Shown here in pieces: positions 38,335-41,518 of a stretch of DNA of 41,518 bases. Under the pieces are notes generated by a model. It did not search any database. It had not been told where the DNA came from and was given only the letters and a program-made list of their open reading frames with translations. The DNA is taken from assembly GCA_029051525.1 (NCBI GenBank), contig JAIDKG010000116.1, positions 1 to 41,518 of the forward strand, read 5' to 3'. The position numbers and the translations under genes are program-made. This stretch comes from Muribaculaceae bacterium (GTDB lineage: Bacteria > Bacteroidota > Bacteroidia > Bacteroidales > Muribaculaceae). Numbering within the stretch: position 1 is the first letter of the stretch; each line of letters starts with the position of its first letter.

Positions 38335-38342
38335 TATATTTG
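38335..38342 (+). promoter_or_regulatory. -7 box TATATTTG upstream of the four-helix-bundle gene
   Basis: TAnnTTTG 24 nt upstream of ATG 38366. Confidence 0.45.
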
Positions 38343-38365
38343 CACATCAATATACACCCTCGCTC

Positions 38366-38911
38366 ATGAACGACCTTATTCCCAATATCGGAAATTACAA
38401 AAATCTGCTCACCTACCGGAAAAGCGATGTAATCTACCAGATTACCTACTATTTCTGCCACAAATACCTCCCACATGGCGACCGCACAATCGACCAGATG
38501 GTTCAGGCCGCCAGAAGTGGCAAACAAAACATCGTGGAAGGCTGTGCCGCAGCTTCGACATCATCCAAGACTGAAATCCGACTCATCAACGTAGCCAAAG
38601 CCAGCCTCAAAGAACTACTTGAAGACTACGAAGACTACCTCCGCACAAGAGGAAAGCCACAATGGCAGAAAGGGAGCATCGAATATGAAGCAATGCGCAA
38701 TTTAGGCCGCACTCACAACGATGCCGAATACTTCATGCCGCTCATCGAGACCCGCCCGCCCGAAACCATCGCCAACATGGCAATAATACTCATCAACCAA
38801 GCCGACTACCTCCTATTCCGGCAACTGCAACGCCTCTCCGCCGACTTCCTCAACAACGGCGGCTTCTCCGAAAGAATGGCCGCCCTTCGCCGCAAAAAAA
38901 GAGGCTACTAA
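38366..38911 (+). CDS. Four-helix-bundle (23S rRNA intervening-sequence protein-like) protein
   Basis: Start re-assigned to MNDLIPNIGNYKNLLTYRKSDVIYQITYYFC; QMVQAARSGKQNIVEGC motif. Confidence 0.8.
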   Translation: MNDLIPNIGNYKNLLTYRKSDVIYQITYYFCHKYLPHGDRTIDQMVQAARSGKQNIVEGCAAASTSSKTEIRLINVAKASLKELLEDYEDYLRTRGKPQWQKGSIEYEAMRNLGRTHNDAEYFMPLIETRPPETIANMAIILINQADYLLFRQLQRLSADFLNNGGFSERMAALRRKKRGY

Positions 38912-38921
38912 AGCCCCAAAG

Positions 38922-38993
38922 CCCTTAAAGTCCCTTAAAGACCTTAAAGTCCTTAAAGTCCTTAAAGTCCTTAAAGTCCTTAAAGACCTTAAG
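38922..38993. repeat. 9-bp tandem repeat (CCTTAAAGT)n
   Basis: About seven units CCTTAAAG[T/A] in tandem. Confidence 0.95.
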
Positions 38994-39032
38994 CCCCCCG
39001 CCCCCCAAAAAATTCAAATTGCCAGCCCCATA

Positions 39033-39064
39033 TTTGGGTAATTGCAAAAGGTTGAGTAATTTTG
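39033..39064 (+). promoter_or_regulatory. Promoter TTTG-N20-TAATTTTG for the class A PBP
   Basis: TTTG 39033-39036, TAATTTTG 39057-39064. Confidence 0.7.
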
Positions 39065-39133
39065 TAAGTTGAAGCGGATATGCGCCGGCCCCACGACCGC
39101 CACTCCGCATTCACCAACTTGAAATCCGATGTT

Positions 39134-41518
39134 ATGAAATTTTTTTCGATTTCCTCCGGCAAAATAGTGAAATGGCTCTGGATTTCCTTCCTTGGAGTCG
39201 GTTTCATAATAGCTATACTCCTGCTGCTCATCTACAATGGAGTAATCGGCTACATGCCTCCGATTGAGGAACTGGAGGATCCCCACGACAAACTGGCCTC
39301 GGTGGTCTATGCCTCCGACGGCACCACCGAGTTAGGACGATATTTCGCCGGTGCAGGCAATCGCGTCTACAACGACTACGATGCCATCTCTCCCCGGGTG
39401 ATCGATGCACTGATCTCAACCGAGGATGCACGCTTCCTAAGCCACTCCGGTATAGATTTCATGGCCTTAGGGCGCACCCTGGTCAAGACGGTGGCCATGG
39501 GCGACAAGTCGTCGGGTGGTGGCTCCACTATCACTCAGCAGCTCGCCAAGCAGCTCTATTCGCAGCCCTCCTCCAATATGCTGAAGCGAGCCATGCAGAA
39601 GCCTATCGAATGGATGATCGCCATCAAACTGGAGCGTTTCTACACGAAGAATGAGATCATCAACATGTATCTCAACCGCTTCGACTTCCTCAACAACGCC
39701 GTGGGCATCAAGACCGCCGCCAACGTATACTTCGGCAAGGAGCCCGGCGACCTCAATGTGCAGGAGGCCGCCATGCTGGTGGGCATGTTGAAGAATCCAT
39801 CCTACTATAATCCGCTGCGACATCCGGAGCGCACTCTCAGCCGCCGCAACACCGTAATCGACCAGATGGTCAAGGAGGGACGTCTCTCCCAGGCCGAGGC
39901 CGATTCAATCAAGCAGCTCCCGCTCGGACTTGACTATCATAAGGTAGACCACCGCGAGGGAGGCGCCCCATATCTGCGTGAGGAGATACGCCGACTCATG
40001 ACTGCCAAGAAACCCTCACGCCCCGACCGATCCAACTATGCCAATGAATTGGGCTACAACATAGCCTACGGTCAATACACCACCGACTCCACCCAGTGGG
40101 AGGATAACCCGCTCTATGGCTGGATTCTGAAGAATCCGAAGCCCGACGGCTCCTACTACAATCTCTACACCGATGGTCTGCAGATCTATAGCACTATCGA
40201 TGTGAAAATGCAGAAATATGCCGAGGAGGCCGTGTGGCAGCACCTCGGAGGATATCTCCAGCCGGCTTTCGATGCTGAAAAACGCGGTTCGGCCTTCGGC
40301 CCCTATTCCACCAATAGCGCGGAAATCTCGGCCGCCGGCGCACGCCGCCTTATCCGTAATGCCATGCGCCAGACGGAGCGCCACCGTGTGATGAAACTCG
40401 CCGGCTGTTCCGACGAGGAGATCGAGGCAGCTTTCCACCAACCGGTGCAGATGGATATTTTCACCTACGTGAAGAGCGACGGCAAAGTAGTGCCCGGCTC
40501 CAAGACTGTCACCATGACCCCCTACGACTCTCTACTCTATATGAAGTCGATACTGCGCACCGGCATGATGTCGATGGATCCCGTCACAGGCTATGTGAAG
40601 GCTTATGTGGGTGGTCCGGATTTCATGTTCTTCCAGTATGATATGGCCTCGCGCGGAAAGCGCCAGGTGGGTTCTACGGCCAAACCATTCCTCTATGCGC
40701 TGGCCTTCGAGCAGGAGTTTGACCCCTGCAGCACATTCTCCAACACACAGCCCAACTTCGGCGGCTGGATGCCGCGCAACACCGGCAAGAGCCGAATCGG
40801 CGAGAATGTCGACCTGCGATGGGCCCTCACCACTTCCAACAACTGGATCTCCGCCCGCCTCATCCACGAGCTCCGTGTGCCGACCTTCGTCGGCAAGCTC
40901 CGCATGTATGGCATAAGCGGATTCCTCACCCCGAACTATACGCTGTCGCTCGGATCATTCGATGCCTCGGTGGCCGAGATGGTGTCGGGCTACAGCACCT
41001 TCGCCAACAAGGGTGTGCGCGTTGACCCGGTCTACGTCACCCGCATCGAAGACAATCAGGGCAACGTGATTTACTCCCCTGTGGCCCACCGCACCGAGGC
41101 CCTCAATGAGAAGGCTTCGTATAAGATCACATCAGTGCTCTTCGATGTAATCGACAAGGGTACCGGCCGAAGCCTGCGCGGCAACTACGGCATCAGCGCC
41201 CAGATGGGCGGCAAGACCGGTACGACCAACTTCAACTCCGACGCCTGGTTCATGGGATTCACCCCCGACCTGGTGACCGGCATCTGGGTAGGCGGCGAAG
41301 AGCGCTACATCCACTTCAATTCCATGGCCTACGGTCAGGGCGCTCGCGCCGCCCTCCCCATCTACGGCCTATACATGAAGAAAGTCTATGCCGACAAGAA
41401 GCTACCCTATTCGCAAGACTCACGCTTCACATTCCCGGCCGACTTCACACCCTGCGACGGCTCGCGCTGGAGCAACGCCCCGGTCAGCGACGGCACCCCA
41501 TCGGAGGTCGTAGAGGGA
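39134..41518 (+). CDS. Class A penicillin-binding protein (PBP1A-like), 3' truncated by window end
   Basis: Open frame of 795 codons from ATG 39134; EDARFLSHSGID, GGSTITQQLAKQL (GT51), SMDPVTGYVKAYVGG, GSTAKPFLYA, TTSNNW, GGKTGTTNFNSDAWFMGF. Confidence 0.95.
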   Translation, partial: MKFFSISSGKIVKWLWISFLGVGFIIAILLLLIYNGVIGYMPPIEELEDPHDKLASVVYASDGTTELGRYFAGAGNRVYNDYDAISPRVIDALISTEDARFLSHSGIDFMALGRTLVKTVAMGDKSSGGGSTITQQLAKQLYSQPSSNMLKRAMQKPIEWMIAIKLERFYTKNEIINMYLNRFDFLNNAVGIKTAANVYFGKEPGDLNVQEAAMLVGMLKNPSYYNPLRHPERTLSRRNTVIDQMVKEGRLSQAEADSIKQLPLGLDYHKVDHREGGAPYLREEIRRLMTAKKPSRPDRSNYANELGYNIAYGQYTTDSTQWEDNPLYGWILKNPKPDGSYYNLYTDGLQIYSTIDVKMQKYAEEAVWQHLGGYLQPAFDAEKRGSAFGPYSTNSAEISAAGARRLIRNAMRQTERHRVMKLAGCSDEEIEAAFHQPVQMDIFTYVKSDGKVVPGSKTVTMTPYDSLLYMKSILRTGMMSMDPVTGYVKAYVGGPDFMFFQYDMASRGKRQVGSTAKPFLYALAFEQEFDPCSTFSNTQPNFGGWMPRNTGKSRIGENVDLRWALTTSNNWISARLIHELRVPTFVGKLRMYGISGFLTPNYTLSLGSFDASVAEMVSGYSTFANKGVRVDPVYVTRIEDNQGNVIYSPVAHRTEALNEKASYKITSVLFDVIDKGTGRSLRGNYGISAQMGGKTGTTNFNSDAWFMGFTPDLVTGIWVGGEERYIHFNSMAYGQGARAALPIYGLYMKKVYADKKLPYSQDSRFTFPADFTPCDGSRWSNAPVSDGTPSEVVEG

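Noticed and set aside
38111-38365. N-terminal extension of the four-helix-bundle ORF
   Set aside because: Overlaps the MFS gene and precedes the TATATTTG -7 box; family-like sequence begins at MNDLIPN (38366)
38922-38993. CRISPR array
   Set aside because: Contiguous 9-bp units without spacers; no cas genes in the window
38925-39110. Minus-strand ORF encoding KDFKDFKDFKDF
   Set aside because: Translation of the 9-bp tandem repeat, no start context or conserved sequence

Overview
This window looks like a Bacteroidales chromosome segment, most likely Muribaculaceae-like (inferred from gene content, TTTG-N20-TAnnTTTG promoters and codon usage; no search was run). Most of it is core genome: cstA, mutL, an OstA-like protein, surA, a SurA-like lipoprotein, a two-parvulin PPIase, recQ, clpX, clpP, tig, an M18 aminopeptidase, a DUF5063-like protein, nadD, gmk, a YicC family protein, a phosphohexomutase, a flavin reductase, an MFS transporter, a four-helix-bundle protein and a class A PBP that runs off the window end. 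Between the surA/PPIase genes (~8.2 kb) and the two-parvulin PPIase (~20.9 kb) lies an AT-richer accessory island of about 12 kb. It encodes a eukaryote-like phospho-signalling module: three Ser/Thr kinases plus a truncated kinase remnant, a membrane-anchored PP2C phosphatase, two FHA proteins each fused to a zinc ribbon at opposite ends, a predicted exported caspase-like (C14) peptidase translationally coupled to one FHA protein, a stand-alone LytTR DNA-binding protein, an EF-hand-like membrane protein, and three uncharacterised membrane proteins. The strongest leads are: (i) the module itself; (ii) a ~358-bp direct repeat around kinase 2 that could drive kinase copy-number change; (iii) a ~58-bp diverged direct repeat bracketing the kinase/FHA/caspase cassette; (iv) recurrent Thr-containing motifs in linkers and termini that could be FHA docking sites; (v) a 25-36 nt dispersed intergenic repeat present three times.
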